In this document: piece by piece, positions 32,497 through 42,800 of the stretch | Numbering within the stretch: position 1 is the stretch's first letter | Layout of the letters: every line of letters starts with the position of its first letter | Origin: Halomonas sp. HL-93 | GTDB lineage: Bacteria; Pseudomonadota; Gammaproteobacteria; Pseudomonadales; Halomonadaceae | Assembly: GCF_900086985.1 (NCBI RefSeq) | Contig: NZ_LT593974.1 | Location: 3,472,001 to 3,536,000, forward strand | DNA: 64,000 nt | Direction: 5' to 3' | Notes under the pieces: generated by a model | Told to the model about the DNA's origin: nothing | The model's input: only the letters and a program-made list of their open reading frames with translations | Database searches by the model: none | Program-made: the position numbers and the translations under genes

Positions 32497-35400
32497 TTAC
32501 TCTTCTGGGGTCATGGGAACCGTGAGTTCAAAACGGGTAGGCGCGCTAACCTCACCGCTCTCTTCAGTATTGGGTTCGATTTCTTTTTTGCCAGAGGCGG
32601 CATCGGCTTTATAAAAGGTGTAGTTTGATTGACCTTCGTTTGACGATAGCAATGTTTCGGAATAATCCATCGTGAGGATGAATGAGGTGTTTTCTGCTTG
32701 CTCGCTAGCCGGTATCCAGGCCTGCCAAACACGCACATCATCTGTATCATAGTCAGCATCGGCAGGTAGTTCAGCTCCTCGCCCGTCTTGCCGAGAGAAG
32801 CTTTGCTCGAAGCTGCCGCCATCTGCCCAGAAACCACTTCGGGCAATCTCGGAAATCTTAACGGTCTCCCCCGCTAGGAAAGCGGGAAAAGCAATCTGCA
32901 CCCAGAAGCCTTCATGAACATAGTTGATTTTCACTCCATAGTAGGTGCTATGGGATTCGCCAATGTCGATGCCCCCCTTCACGGCAGTTAATTTGACTGA
33001 AGGCTGCAACAAGGTTTCCATCAAGGCCCGCCACTCGTTTTTATTGCCCTCGTCACTGTCCTCCCACTGCAGGTCGCCCTTGCCCCAGGTGCTGGTATAC
33101 AGCCAGCCGCGTACTCCTTCACGCTTGTAGCGGGCAGCGAAATGCGAGGCGATTAGGTGGACAACACCAGCCGCAAATAAAATGCCAGAGACCCAGGGCC
33201 CGAGTATCCAGGCGAAGGCGAATGTTCGTCCTAGAATGGCTATTCGACCCCTGATAGCCCCAGCCATCTGAAATCCTGCTGTAATAGTCATAGCGGCGCC
33301 AGCAGCTCTTTTGACATGAAGCGCATAAAGTTCGCCACTACTGGTTGCTTCCCTTAACTCTTTGCTTGTCTGCCAAGTATCCAGCCCTGCAGCAATTGCC
33401 CCAATGGCCGACAACCCCGCCATACGGGTGGCCAATTTTGCGGCAAGGCGTGCAGCCTGTGCGTTATTCGTTGATGCACTCCATTTAGAAACGCCTGCAC
33501 CCGCCACCGCCGTCATTTTTCCTGACAGCATGAATTTCTGCTTAGCATATTTATCCCAAAACGGCATTACCCATAGACTCATAACCGCCACCGTGGCAGC
33601 CCCCGTCGTTGCCGCTAGTTTGCGCATATCCTCTTCATCCACGCCCTCTTTTTGGGCGGTGCGAGCAGCGTCGATAAAGTTGTAAAGGTTAAGCCCTGCA
33701 ATTAAGAGCGCCATACCACCGCCTAATTGATCAACCCGACTGGTTAAGTGGCGTTTTGCGGCGCTGGCGCCGCCGATGAGTTTCATGCGGTGCTGTTCGC
33801 GCAGTTCATGATAGCCCACGCTGGCAAGATTATTAGTGCTTACTTGGTTACCCAAAGCACGCTGGTCGAGCGAGTTATCCGCAGCCGTTATACGCTTAGG
33901 CTCGTTGTACGCATGCTCGAAACGCTGCTGTTCTAGCTGCTCTAACTCTCGGAGATTTGCATGGCGCTCCTGAGCGCTGTAGCCAGCATTCTTGCTGCGT
34001 CGCTCAACGTCGCGAATTCTTCCAGTAAGCTCCCAAGCTCTTTCTCGCCATTGGCGGTGCTTGGTTTCGTAGGCGGTATCTATCACCAGTTCCGAAGACG
34101 CAATTTCCGGGTGTACCAGAACGACCATCACGGAATGCACTAGCGACCTTGCGGCCTTTTCCAGAGACACCTGCCCTTTGGCACTTAAAGAAGGCAAAAA
34201 TTGATAGCCAATGGTTTCCCACAGTTTCTTGGAAGAGCCGCTTACCTGCGCTCGAAGTGTATCGAACGCTTCACGTACAGACGGCGCCAGGGCTTGATAA
34301 ACAGGATGCCTCTGCACCTCGTCCAGCTCGAGAATGCCGATAGCGTCGTTAATTTGCGACACCACGCTGGTGGCCGTTACACCGCTATCGGCGGGCTCTC
34401 CATCTTCCGTACCCTGTTCGATGAAATGTTTCGTAATGGTTTCTAAGGCGTCGGCCAGGGCTGGATCGAAATTCAGCATCGAAAAGCCGATCAGCGTATC
34501 TTTCGCTTGATAGGTATCATTCAACCAAACACGGCCGGTCTGCGTCCCGCCAAGTGCTTCAATCACCATGCAGCCAAATTCATGAATGGCCTGGTTCTTC
34601 TCGGCAACACAGGTATCAATACACAGCTCTTGAGCCGATGTTGGCAGCCGTTCCATCCAAATAATTAAATCCGCGAGGCTGTTTTCCACATGGGCCTGCA
34701 AGCGCTCAAGCTGTGGGCCTTTTTCAGTTAAGAAGGCAATAGCGTCATCCAGCCTGACATCAAGACGGGGAAGTTCTTTCCCATGCCACTCTTCATATAG
34801 CGGGCTATTGAGACCAGGAGGATTCGGCATGCCGAGTTCAATAAGCTCTTCGCGACGCTGATTGATACGCTGCTCCCTGTGGAGCAACGTATGATCTGAT
34901 CCGTTAGTCACATTTTTCAAAGCATCGAGTAGTTCACCGGTCTTAACGGTCAGTTCGCGATAACGCTCTGGGTCTTGGCGGATATCATCACTGATCAGTT
35001 CATCAATATCGATCAGGCACAGGGCTTTAACGACTTGAGCGGTCTCTAGCTTATGTCCGTGTTCATCCAGAAATGCCTCTAGCTCCATTTCTCGACCGAC
35101 AAGCGCCATAGTCAGGTCGTTAACGATTCCTAAATCGTCATCAAGCGCTACAAACACCGCTTCGTCGTGATGCTTGATGTCGGCTAATACGCTGTCTTGG
35201 CTGATTTCGGGTTTTACTGCAAGTAATTGATAGACCCCTTCTTCGGCACTTTCATCGCCTTCCGTCGCCACATCCCGCTCTACGGTCGAGACGGTAGTGC
35301 TCGTGAAGCCACTAACCGCACCATTGGGCGTAATGTCTGCAACATACTCAGCAATCTGAGTTAACGGAGCGGCATGGGTGGAAAGCGATGCGCAATCGCC

Positions 35401-35874
35401 CACCGTATTTATCGCCGCTATCAAATCGACTGAACGCATAATGCGGTGACGAAAATCTTCGTTTTCCAGCGCATACTCACGAATGCGCTCGGTCCATTGG
35501 ACGGAGGAGTAGGCTAAGGCGATGGAGGCATAGGTTGGATACGTTAGGTGAGAAGCACCATTGAACGTAGCGCCTTCCACGCGGTATTCGTCAAGTCGTT
35601 GCTCTCCCTCTTCCTCCACCCAGACATAGAGCCAGCCGTCTCGCAGTTGTCGAAGCGTGTAGTCGCGGGTTTCGAGTGAAGGGTAATCTGGCCCCTGCCA
35701 ATCATCGTCAATCGGGTGTGGCGCTGGCGCATCTGCTTCGGTGGGCGCCTCGTCAATGGCGTAACGCACGGGGAAAATATCGATGTCGATAAACAGTGGG
35801 CAGACACCGCCTCCAAGGGGCGTTTCATCAAAGGCGGCATCGCGTGCCTGCGCTTGAACATCCGTGTTAGCCAT
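32497..35874 (-). CDS. VasX-like pore-forming T6SS effector
   Basis: A 1125-residue protein whose N-terminus (CPLFIDIDIFPVRYAID, then YTLRQLRDGWLYVW near 70-85) matches the 'toxin VasX N-terminal region' found in large type VI effectors of Vibrio, Pseudomonas and Burkholderia. A long helical, acidic middle part follows. Hydrophobic segments cluster at about 715-905 (GGGMALLIAGLNLYNFI, and WILGPWVSGILFAAGVVHLI), as expected for a colicin-like membrane-permeabilising domain. The C-terminal 200 residues are soluble. The gene overlaps the DUF4123 adaptor by eight bases and is followed by the probable immunity gene. It likely kills neighbouring bacteria by depolarising their inner membrane. Confidence 0.85.
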   Translation of the reverse strand: MANTDVQAQARDAAFDETPLGGGVCPLFIDIDIFPVRYAIDEAPTEADAPAPHPIDDDWQGPDYPSLETRDYTLRQLRDGWLYVWVEEEGEQRLDEYRVEGATFNGASHLTYPTYASIALAYSSVQWTERIREYALENEDFRHRIMRSVDLIAAINTVGDCASLSTHAAPLTQIAEYVADITPNGAVSGFTSTTVSTVERDVATEGDESAEEGVYQLLAVKPEISQDSVLADIKHHDEAVFVALDDDLGIVNDLTMALVGREMELEAFLDEHGHKLETAQVVKALCLIDIDELISDDIRQDPERYRELTVKTGELLDALKNVTNGSDHTLLHREQRINQRREELIELGMPNPPGLNSPLYEEWHGKELPRLDVRLDDAIAFLTEKGPQLERLQAHVENSLADLIIWMERLPTSAQELCIDTCVAEKNQAIHEFGCMVIEALGGTQTGRVWLNDTYQAKDTLIGFSMLNFDPALADALETITKHFIEQGTEDGEPADSGVTATSVVSQINDAIGILELDEVQRHPVYQALAPSVREAFDTLRAQVSGSSKKLWETIGYQFLPSLSAKGQVSLEKAARSLVHSVMVVLVHPEIASSELVIDTAYETKHRQWRERAWELTGRIRDVERRSKNAGYSAQERHANLRELEQLEQQRFEHAYNEPKRITAADNSLDQRALGNQVSTNNLASVGYHELREQHRMKLIGGASAAKRHLTSRVDQLGGGMALLIAGLNLYNFIDAARTAQKEGVDEEDMRKLAATTGAATVAVMSLWVMPFWDKYAKQKFMLSGKMTAVAGAGVSKWSASTNNAQAARLAAKLATRMAGLSAIGAIAAGLDTWQTSKELREATSSGELYALHVKRAAGAAMTITAGFQMAGAIRGRIAILGRTFAFAWILGPWVSGILFAAGVVHLIASHFAARYKREGVRGWLYTSTWGKGDLQWEDSDEGNKNEWRALMETLLQPSVKLTAVKGGIDIGESHSTYYGVKINYVHEGFWVQIAFPAFLAGETVKISEIARSGFWADGGSFEQSFSRQDGRGAELPADADYDTDDVRVWQAWIPASEQAENTSFILTMDYSETLLSSNEGQSNYTFYKADAASGKKEIEPNTEESGEVSAPTRFELTVPMTPEE

Positions 35875-36820
35875 CGGCTTCCTCGTCTATAAATAGTGGT
35901 TCTTGGGAAAGTGATGCGTGACTCTGCGCGCCTTGAGGGGCGTTAGCGGCCGGGGTGCGGCTCCAAGCATCCAATGCATAAAGCTGATCTTGCCGGGAGA
36001 GGCGAGCGTCGTTAGGCGAATGCCGTGCCCAATCGGCATACAAGCCATCGCTCGCGGTCATATAGTCTTCGCCCCAGTTCAAGCTGAGCTCCACCCAGAT
36101 GGCGAGCTGGCGTTCCGTGCTGACTCCCCACGCGATGGCATCGTCTAAGCGGTCGTCAAGCCATTGACCGCGACCCTCACTCGGAAGACGTTGCCACGCC
36201 TCGGCCGCATGCTCGCTAAAGTAATCCGTCAGGCGCTCCTTGAGTTGCCAGCGGGTCACCGCCTCAAGGGCCGTTAGCTGGTCACGCCCCATGGGTGGGA
36301 ACGTATCTGCCGTCGCTGTCTTCGTTGTCTCTGAGCTCACTTGAGACATAAAGGGCTGCCATGTGATGGGGCGCGGCGCGGCCCAATTAGGCGCCCAGTC
36401 CGCCACCCACCACGTATCGATGGGCCCCATGAGCGCCGCCGGAAGGTCATGCCCATAGCTGCTCAACCAGTGCCTAGTGACCAGGGGATCCGCGAAGCGC
36501 AGTAGCTGCTCCTGCCCGCCTTCCCCGTTAAACGTCACACATCGAGCCAGGTGATTGCTCAAGTCGCCCGTGCTTGCGGGGCTGCTCAGTAACGAAAGCG
36601 AACGATATAGTCTTTCTTCGTTAGCGTAAGCTTCCTCCGCCAGGCCATTGTTTTTAAGACGCACCAGAATTGGCCCCTGCTCAGCCAAAGATGACCAGCG
36701 AGTCATCAAGTAGAGGGGCTCGATATCCTCAATGTCATCGCAGCTATATAAGCGCTGGAACGCATTGGGGTAACGAACCCCGTCCACCAATGCATGTGTG
36801 ATTGCCTGAGGGCGTTCCAT
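35867..36820 (-). CDS. DUF4123 T6SS effector adaptor (VasW/Tap-like)
   Basis: A 317-residue cytoplasmic protein with a DUF4123 domain in its first 150 residues (ALVDGVRYPNAFQRLY at the start, then LVRLKNN and the HWLSSYGHDLPAALMGP stretch). DUF4123 proteins load a specific effector on its VgrG tip and are not secreted themselves. Its stop overlaps the VasX-like gene by eight bases, and its ATG directly follows the vgrG stop (TAG-ATG), so vgrG, adaptor and toxin should be made together. This is the order vgrG-vasW-vasX known from Vibrio cholerae. Confidence 0.85.
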   Translation of the reverse strand: MERPQAITHALVDGVRYPNAFQRLYSCDDIEDIEPLYLMTRWSSLAEQGPILVRLKNNGLAEEAYANEERLYRSLSLLSSPASTGDLSNHLARCVTFNGEGGQEQLLRFADPLVTRHWLSSYGHDLPAALMGPIDTWWVADWAPNWAAPRPITWQPFMSQVSSETTKTATADTFPPMGRDQLTALEAVTRWQLKERLTDYFSEHAAEAWQRLPSEGRGQWLDDRLDDAIAWGVSTERQLAIWVELSLNWGEDYMTASDGLYADWARHSPNDARLSRQDQLYALDAWSRTPAANAPQGAQSHASLSQEPLFIDEEADG

Positions 36821-38872
36821 CTAGCTATTTCCCTGGTTTGTCTCTTCACAAATCTCACAGCTTGGCGGAGCCTTCAGCAGGGTTTTAAGCTGAGCAGGGC
36901 GATTGATAGGCGCAACAGCCTGGTGGCTCTCTGTCTCTGCTTCCATCGGTAATGTCGGCCCCTGCGCCGCCTGCCCACTGCCACTGCCTGGGCTACCCCC
37001 AGAGTTAATCTTGACCTGCGGACCAACAATGGTGACGCCACTGGGGTCGATTTTCAGGAAGCTGCCACCTGCTTTTAGGGTGATTTCCGCGCCTGCTTCG
37101 ATCACCACCTTCATGCCCGCTTTGTGATGAATTTCTTGCCCGGCTTCCAGCAGCTGAGCCTGGCCGATTTTTTCATGACGGGTGCCGTCGATCATCAGGT
37201 GGTCGTCGCCATCTACCTTCGTGTGGCGATTGTGATGCACTGTGTGGTGATCGTCGTTATCGATTTCGCTGATGCGGTCGTTATGCACCTTGAGGTGGCT
37301 GTCGTGCTGGATCTCTTCGGTGCGGTCGTTAAGCGTCAGTAGCTCCAGGTCTTTCTGGGCGTGGAGCCAGATCTGTTCTTCGCCCGCTTCGTCTTCAAAG
37401 CGCAGTTCGTTGAAGCCTTCGGCCTTGTGGCTTTGGGTGCGTAGTACCGTGCGGGTTTTGTGCTCGGGCAGCGGGTAAGGCGCGGTGTTGACGGCGTGAT
37501 AGGTACGCCCGGTAACCAGCGGCTGATCTGGGTCACCCTCCAGAAACGAGACAATCACTTCGTGGCCAATGCGCGGAATGGCGATGCTGCCATAGCCGCC
37601 GCCCGCCCAGCCCTGGGCGACGCGTACCCAGCAGCTAGCCGTGTCATTTGGCTCTGCGTAGCGATCCCAGGGGAACTGGACCTTGACCCGGCCGTGCTCG
37701 TCGCAGTGAATCTCTTCGCCTTCCGGGCCAACCACAAAGGCAACCTGGGGGCCATCGACGCGGGGTTTGGGATTAGGCGTTGCTCGCCAGGGGGCATCAC
37801 CGGGGATCAGCGTGACCTGATTGTGGTAGCGGGTCATCCCGGCAGAATCACTTTGAGTGATGCCGTCTTCTTCCAGCGCCTGGGGCTGCTCGCCGACATG
37901 ACGTACTTCGATGGCCTGCCAATCGCGGTTGAGGCTGTCGGTGTCGTGGTCGGTCAGGCTAAAGCGCAGGCCGGGGGCCAGTTCTGGCAGGTCGCTTTCC
38001 GCGCTGGCAGTAATCGCCTCGCGGCGCAGTTGTTCCAGGCGGATGCGGGTAAAGGGCTCGCCGGAGGCGTCCTGCTTGTAGCGGCCGGGGTAGTCGTAGT
38101 GTTCGTAGTCCACTTGCTGGCCGTGCTGCTCAACGTCGCGGCCCAGGTGGTCGTGGAGTTGCGCATAGGCGGGGTTCTTGAAGCTGTAATCCTTGAGCGT
38201 GGCGGACGAACTCGCCACCCGGGCGGTATGGCTGAGTTTGCGCACATGGCGCATGGGAGCGGTGCCACCGGCACGGCTGTGATAGCTGAGCTCGCCTAGG
38301 CTAGTGAGTAGCTGCGGGTCGTCGGCGAAGATCAGCCGATGGGCGCCGCCGTCACGTGCTTCAAACTCATGAAAATAAAACAGCCCCTCTTCGGCGGCCA
38401 GGCGCTCGATAAAGGCGAGGTCGGTCTCGCGGTACTGCACGCAGTACTCGCGCTCGGCAAGCTCGCGGGTGACCGCAAAAGAGACGTCAGTAATACCCCG
38501 CTCGTCGCACAGGGTGTTGATGATGGTGAGCGGGTCGACCTTCTGGAAGATGCGCGAGTTGTGGCGCAGGGAAAGCCGCCACAGCGCCGGGCGCAGCACC
38601 AACGAGTAGAAGGTGCGGCGGTGGCCGCGGTCGCCCCGGCCAAATTCGCTGACGATGCCGTGCACCCGGCGCAGCGCTTCGCCGTCCTGCCAGATGGTTA
38701 ATGAAGCTTCACGATCCAGCAGCTCAGCCGCGTCCAGGCTGCCGTCACGGCTGGCCAGGCTAAGCGCCAGCTCGAAAGGTTGGGAGAGCGCTTCGCGGTG
38801 GGTGAAGTCGATCACCGCGATGTCGTCAACGCCAGGTAGCGTCAGGGTGAATTGCAGGCCTGTGCCTATCAT
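36821..38872 (-). CDS. vgrG: T6SS spike protein VgrG
   Basis: A 683-residue VgrG. The start ATG at 38872 follows GGGAGGGAGG, one base after the PAAR gene stops; a longer frame to 38902 runs into that gene. The gp27-like part (residues 1-370), gp5-like OB fold (ASCWVRVAQGWAGGGYGSIA near 430) and a beta-helical stalk of DUF2345 type with repeated His/Asp strands follow in order. There is no extra enzymatic domain; the last 55 residues form a short tail ending in a CEIC pair, which could be the landing site for the DUF4123 adaptor. Confidence 0.95.
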   Translation of the reverse strand: MIGTGLQFTLTLPGVDDIAVIDFTHREALSQPFELALSLASRDGSLDAAELLDREASLTIWQDGEALRRVHGIVSEFGRGDRGHRRTFYSLVLRPALWRLSLRHNSRIFQKVDPLTIINTLCDERGITDVSFAVTRELAEREYCVQYRETDLAFIERLAAEEGLFYFHEFEARDGGAHRLIFADDPQLLTSLGELSYHSRAGGTAPMRHVRKLSHTARVASSSATLKDYSFKNPAYAQLHDHLGRDVEQHGQQVDYEHYDYPGRYKQDASGEPFTRIRLEQLRREAITASAESDLPELAPGLRFSLTDHDTDSLNRDWQAIEVRHVGEQPQALEEDGITQSDSAGMTRYHNQVTLIPGDAPWRATPNPKPRVDGPQVAFVVGPEGEEIHCDEHGRVKVQFPWDRYAEPNDTASCWVRVAQGWAGGGYGSIAIPRIGHEVIVSFLEGDPDQPLVTGRTYHAVNTAPYPLPEHKTRTVLRTQSHKAEGFNELRFEDEAGEEQIWLHAQKDLELLTLNDRTEEIQHDSHLKVHNDRISEIDNDDHHTVHHNRHTKVDGDDHLMIDGTRHEKIGQAQLLEAGQEIHHKAGMKVVIEAGAEITLKAGGSFLKIDPSGVTIVGPQVKINSGGSPGSGSGQAAQGPTLPMEAETESHQAVAPINRPAQLKTLLKAPPSCEICEETNQGNS

Positions 38873-38873
38873 C

Positions 38874-39161
38874 TCAACCTCCCTCCCCTGAGCCAGAACC
38901 AATTACCACACCACCACAATCCACCGCGTGGCCCGTCAGTGCTGCGGGTTTACCGTCGATTAAAATACTGCTTGAGCCCTGCGCAATCGCACGTGGATGG
39001 GGTGAGTGGTTGGGTTTGTCATGCGGTGCCAGGGGGTCACCCACGCGGGCAACCGGCTTGCCGTCCATCATCACCGTGCCGCTGCCTGCGGTGACCGGTG
39101 TCGGTGGAAAACCATCGTGGTCAGTGCCGATATCACCGACGAGTACAAATTTCTGGCCCAT
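38874..39161 (-). CDS. PAAR-motif spike tip protein
   Basis: A 95-residue PAAR protein that sharpens the VgrG spike. The sequence is the usual set of short beta turns rich in Gly, Asp, Pro and His (DGKPVARVGDPLAPHDKPN, HPRAIAQGSSSILIDGKPA, LTGHAVDCGG) with three His and one Cys suited to bind zinc. It has no N- or C-terminal toxin extension. One base separates it from vgrG, so the two are coupled. Confidence 0.93.
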   Translation of the reverse strand: MGQKFVLVGDIGTDHDGFPPTPVTAGSGTVMMDGKPVARVGDPLAPHDKPNHSPHPRAIAQGSSSILIDGKPAALTGHAVDCGGVVIGSGSGEGG

Positions 39162-39219
39162 TGCGACTACTCCTTTTGCAACCCTGCTTGTTCGTGCTTG
39201 TCCCGCTTATTCGTGTTGC

Positions 39220-39807
39220 TCATTCATCCCAGGTGGCGGGCGCTTCATAGCTGGCGACGTCATAGGCATCCACGTATTGGCGGGTGAACCCCGCTGCCTC
39301 AAGGCTATCGATGGCGGAGTGGCAAGACACCGGTAGGCGCGCTTGTAGCGGCACGCCATTTAAGCTGCGGCGCACTGCTCTTAATAACCGCGTGCCATGG
39401 CCACTGCCTTTCCACTCTTGGCTGATGTAGAAAAAACGCAGTTGCCAAGCGGCCTCATCATCGGGACGGCAGGCAAGCACCATGCCGAGCGGCGGCCCCT
39501 CGCCAAGGTGCAGCGCTAGCAAGCGACCCTGCCAATGGGCCACTTGGCCCTCTACTTGCTGAAGCCATAGGCCACGGTGCACGGTAAACTCCAGGGCGCG
39601 GCGTAACGTTTCCAGTACACTGTTATCGCGAAGTACCCAGGGCGAATGCCCCTTGGCATCCGCTTGGTAGACCGCTTCGATAAACTTATCAATGTCCTCA
39701 TCGCGTGCCGCTTCAAGCGGGCGGGCGCGTTTAACACCCTGCCGCGCATGCTGCGAAGCGGGCCGCGTATTGCCCGAGCTAAACAGCTGCTTAAGTTTCG
39801 TCAGCAT
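39220..39807 (-). CDS. GNAT-fold acetyltransferase-like protein inside the T6SS operon
   Basis: A 195-residue protein whose start ATG (39807) overlaps the tssM stop by 17 bases; the longer open frame reads back into tssM. After a basic N-terminal 30 residues the sequence has a GNAT-like core: LRFFYISQEWKGSGHGTRLL holds the Q-x-x-G-x-G acetyl-CoA loop, and SAIDSLEAAGF matches the GNAT motif B helix. No such enzyme belongs to the T6SS core. In the V. cholerae order vasL occupies this place, but no likeness to VasL is claimed. The target is unknown; modification of an effector or apparatus protein is one idea. Confidence 0.7.
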   Translation of the reverse strand: MLTKLKQLFSSGNTRPASQHARQGVKRARPLEAARDEDIDKFIEAVYQADAKGHSPWVLRDNSVLETLRRALEFTVHRGLWLQQVEGQVAHWQGRLLALHLGEGPPLGMVLACRPDDEAAWQLRFFYISQEWKGSGHGTRLLRAVRRSLNGVPLQARLPVSCHSAIDSLEAAGFTRQYVDAYDVASYEAPATWDE

Positions 39808-42800
39808 CGTTGCCTCGCTCTGCATATAGCGCTGAGGGGAGTTCAAAGCCCGCGGCCAGTGAGCGCGTAAAGGGGTTAGGTGCGCCGTTGGCAAGTAACC
39901 GGTAACGCGCTGTACCGCCATCAACATTGAAGCGCAGTTCCAACTCACGCTCGCCAACGTTGGTGATATCGGCGTCTTCCAACAAGCGGAACCATGCCCA
40001 GGCCCCATCCTGCGTCACACTGCGGGGGGAGCGGTTAACCTCACTGGGCACCATGGTGACGCGGCTTTCGTTACCACCACGCAGCGAATTGGGCCATACC
40101 ATCGACACACGCTGGCTAGCGCTGTGGGCATACTCGATCAGTTGGCCATCCACACTAATCACGCTACGTCGTTTATCGGGGCTCAGGCTGATGGGTTCGA
40201 GGGCAAATTCAACGTCAAGCGCACCGTCGCGGCTGAAGTAAGCACGGCGAATCTGCTCGGCCTGTTCGACCGCGCTGTGCACGCTGTCACGCAATATCGA
40301 ATTGCCCTCGGCATCCACTAGGTGCTCAGGCGCGCCCTCAAGGAAAGGCTCAAGGTTATCTTGATAGAAAGCATCCAGCGTGCCATCAGGCGCGAAGAAA
40401 TCTTCGAAATCGTTCAGCGAAATTTCCTGGCTTGCATTGGGTGCTAGGGGATAACGCCCGGCTAAACGCTCCTGGTAGGGTGCCACGACATCATCAAGCC
40501 ATTGGCGCTCAAGATGACGGGTGGCACTAGCCATCATTAACTGCCAGCTTTGATCAGCCAAGTCTTCCAGCATGCTACCCACCGGCTGAGGTGTGTTTTC
40601 GGCTATTTTTTCTAGGTTGTTGATGGGGTCGTCACCCCGCAGCGATAAGCGGTCGCGCACGTTCACAAAGGCGGCGCGCCCGGCATCGCTGGATTCTTCA
40701 ATATCGAGTAAATAGTCACGCAGTTCGGTGATCGCTTCCTTAATTTCCTCCAGCGAGGACGGATTATCATCGCGTGCTTCGCCAAGCTGATTAAGGGGCG
40801 TGAAAGGCTGCTCTATCTCGGCGGCAAGTTCATAACGTGAAGAGTGCTTTAATGCCTCACGCGCTTGCTCATCGCCCTCAGGCAGCTCTGGGTAAAGACT
40901 TGTGTTGCGCTCAACCGCCGATAGCAAACGATCCAGCGGTCGCTTGGCACCCACCAGGGCGTCGGCCACCACAATCGCTTGATGAATATCGGGCAAGGGG
41001 ACCAGTTGCGTATTGCCCAGCGCATCACGCCAACTGACATGGTAATCGCTGACATAATGCTCACGCAGGGCGGTTTGCAACTGCTGTTTATCCGCCTTGC
41101 TAAAGTTGATGTCATCCCGCTGGCCCAGCGTCCATGCATCAATGAGCGCAAGCTCCGTGGCGCGCTCTAATTCCTGTAGGAAATAGTCGTCAAAACCATC
41201 ACGTGTAAGGAGATACGGTAGCGTCACATGTTCTGGATTGTCGTTACGCGCCATGAACACGGTATCGAACAACGTGCCCACACGCTGGCGCAGATCCAGT
41301 GGCTCGCCTTCACGGCTTCCCGCTGCTTTTAGCGCGGCATACACACGCTCATCAATTGGCTGGCGTGACAGCTCTTCTTGTGCAGCATTCAGGCTACCCC
41401 TAAGTGGCTCCATGGCCTGCTCGGCACGCTGGCTACCGTCAGCGATATGCCCTTCTAGATCGGTATGGGCCATGGCGTAGTCAAGGTGATCCAGGAGGCG
41501 CTCTTGCACTACGCCCTGTTGGGGGAAGTCCCCTTGCCAACGTCGAGCCATGAAGCGCATCACCCGATCGGTTTGGCGACCGCTGTCGTCAGACATCATG
41601 CGCAGCACACGCAGCAACGCGAGTTTTTCATTACTGCCCGCCTCGGCACGGTTCATATCGTCCATGATGCCGATCATCAAGGCGGGTAAGAATTGGTGCT
41701 CGAGCATCGCCACATAGGCCCGCTCTACCTGGGCGCCAATGACATGCCCCTGGTACAGCCCCATATCGGCCAGATAGGGCGTGTGGGAGCGGTATTCATC
41801 GAAGGTTTCCAGCGCGCTTCGTAAACGGTCAAGCGGCTCGAGTAATTCATAGCCACTGGGGTCATCACTCCGGAATGCCTCAGGGTCGGTGGCCAGAAAC
41901 GTTTCTGCACGGGTTTCCACGGCGGCCAAAGAAACGCTGTTTTTCTGATAGAAATGCGTCCAGCCGCCCACCAGGCCAACCCCTATGATCAAGCAGGCCG
42001 CCAGGCTAATAGTGCGTGTGCGCCGCCGCTGTTGAGTCACCCTCGCGTTGTCGCCCGCCAGCCCCGCCTCGGGGTAAATAACGTTTTCGAACAGCTCTTC
42101 GGTAAAGTAGAGCGCGCTACGCGTCGCCCGGTGGGCCGGCTGAATGCTTTCATCCATACCGTAACGACGAGCGGCCGCATCCACAAAGGGATCTTCGGGA
42201 ACCCCTTGCTGATAGACCGAGGTGAAGTAGGTACCGCGCACCATGGCCGCCGTTGAGAAACGGTCGCTGGAAAGCGACTCGGTCAAAAAGCCCAGCAGTA
42301 CATCGCGCAGGCCGGCCAGTTGACGTACAAAGCGGAACACGGACTCGCGCTCTTCCCGGTCTCGGCATTCCGACAACATAGCGGGCAACTGCTTGTTCAA
42401 ACGCGCCAGCATTTCGTCGTAGTCGGCCTCGAACTCAGCTTCCCATTTTCCAGGGGTATCCATCGAGTCAGGCGAAAACGTAAAACCAAGCGGCGCTTTG
42501 CGTGCCGCTCGAGAGTAATGCCGGAAAAAGTCGTCAAAGCCGTGCAGCAAATCCATTTTGCTGAAAGTGACATACACCGGCAGTCGCGTGCCGTGGCGCT
42601 CCATCAGTTCACGCAGCCGGCTGCGCAGCAATGCCGCATAGGCTTTGCGTACCGCGACCTGGGCATTGCTTAAACGGGCGAGATCAAGCACCAGGACGAC
42701 ACCATCCAGTGGCCGCTGGGCGCGATTACGCTCTAACCATTCAACAAAGTGGTCCCACAATCGGCTTTGCTGCGCTTGAGGCTCACCACCTTCCATCGCG

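Noticed and set aside
37460..38299. Open frame of 279 codons opposite vgrG
   Set aside because: It is wholly antisense to a well-supported VgrG and shows only low-complexity hydrophobic runs.
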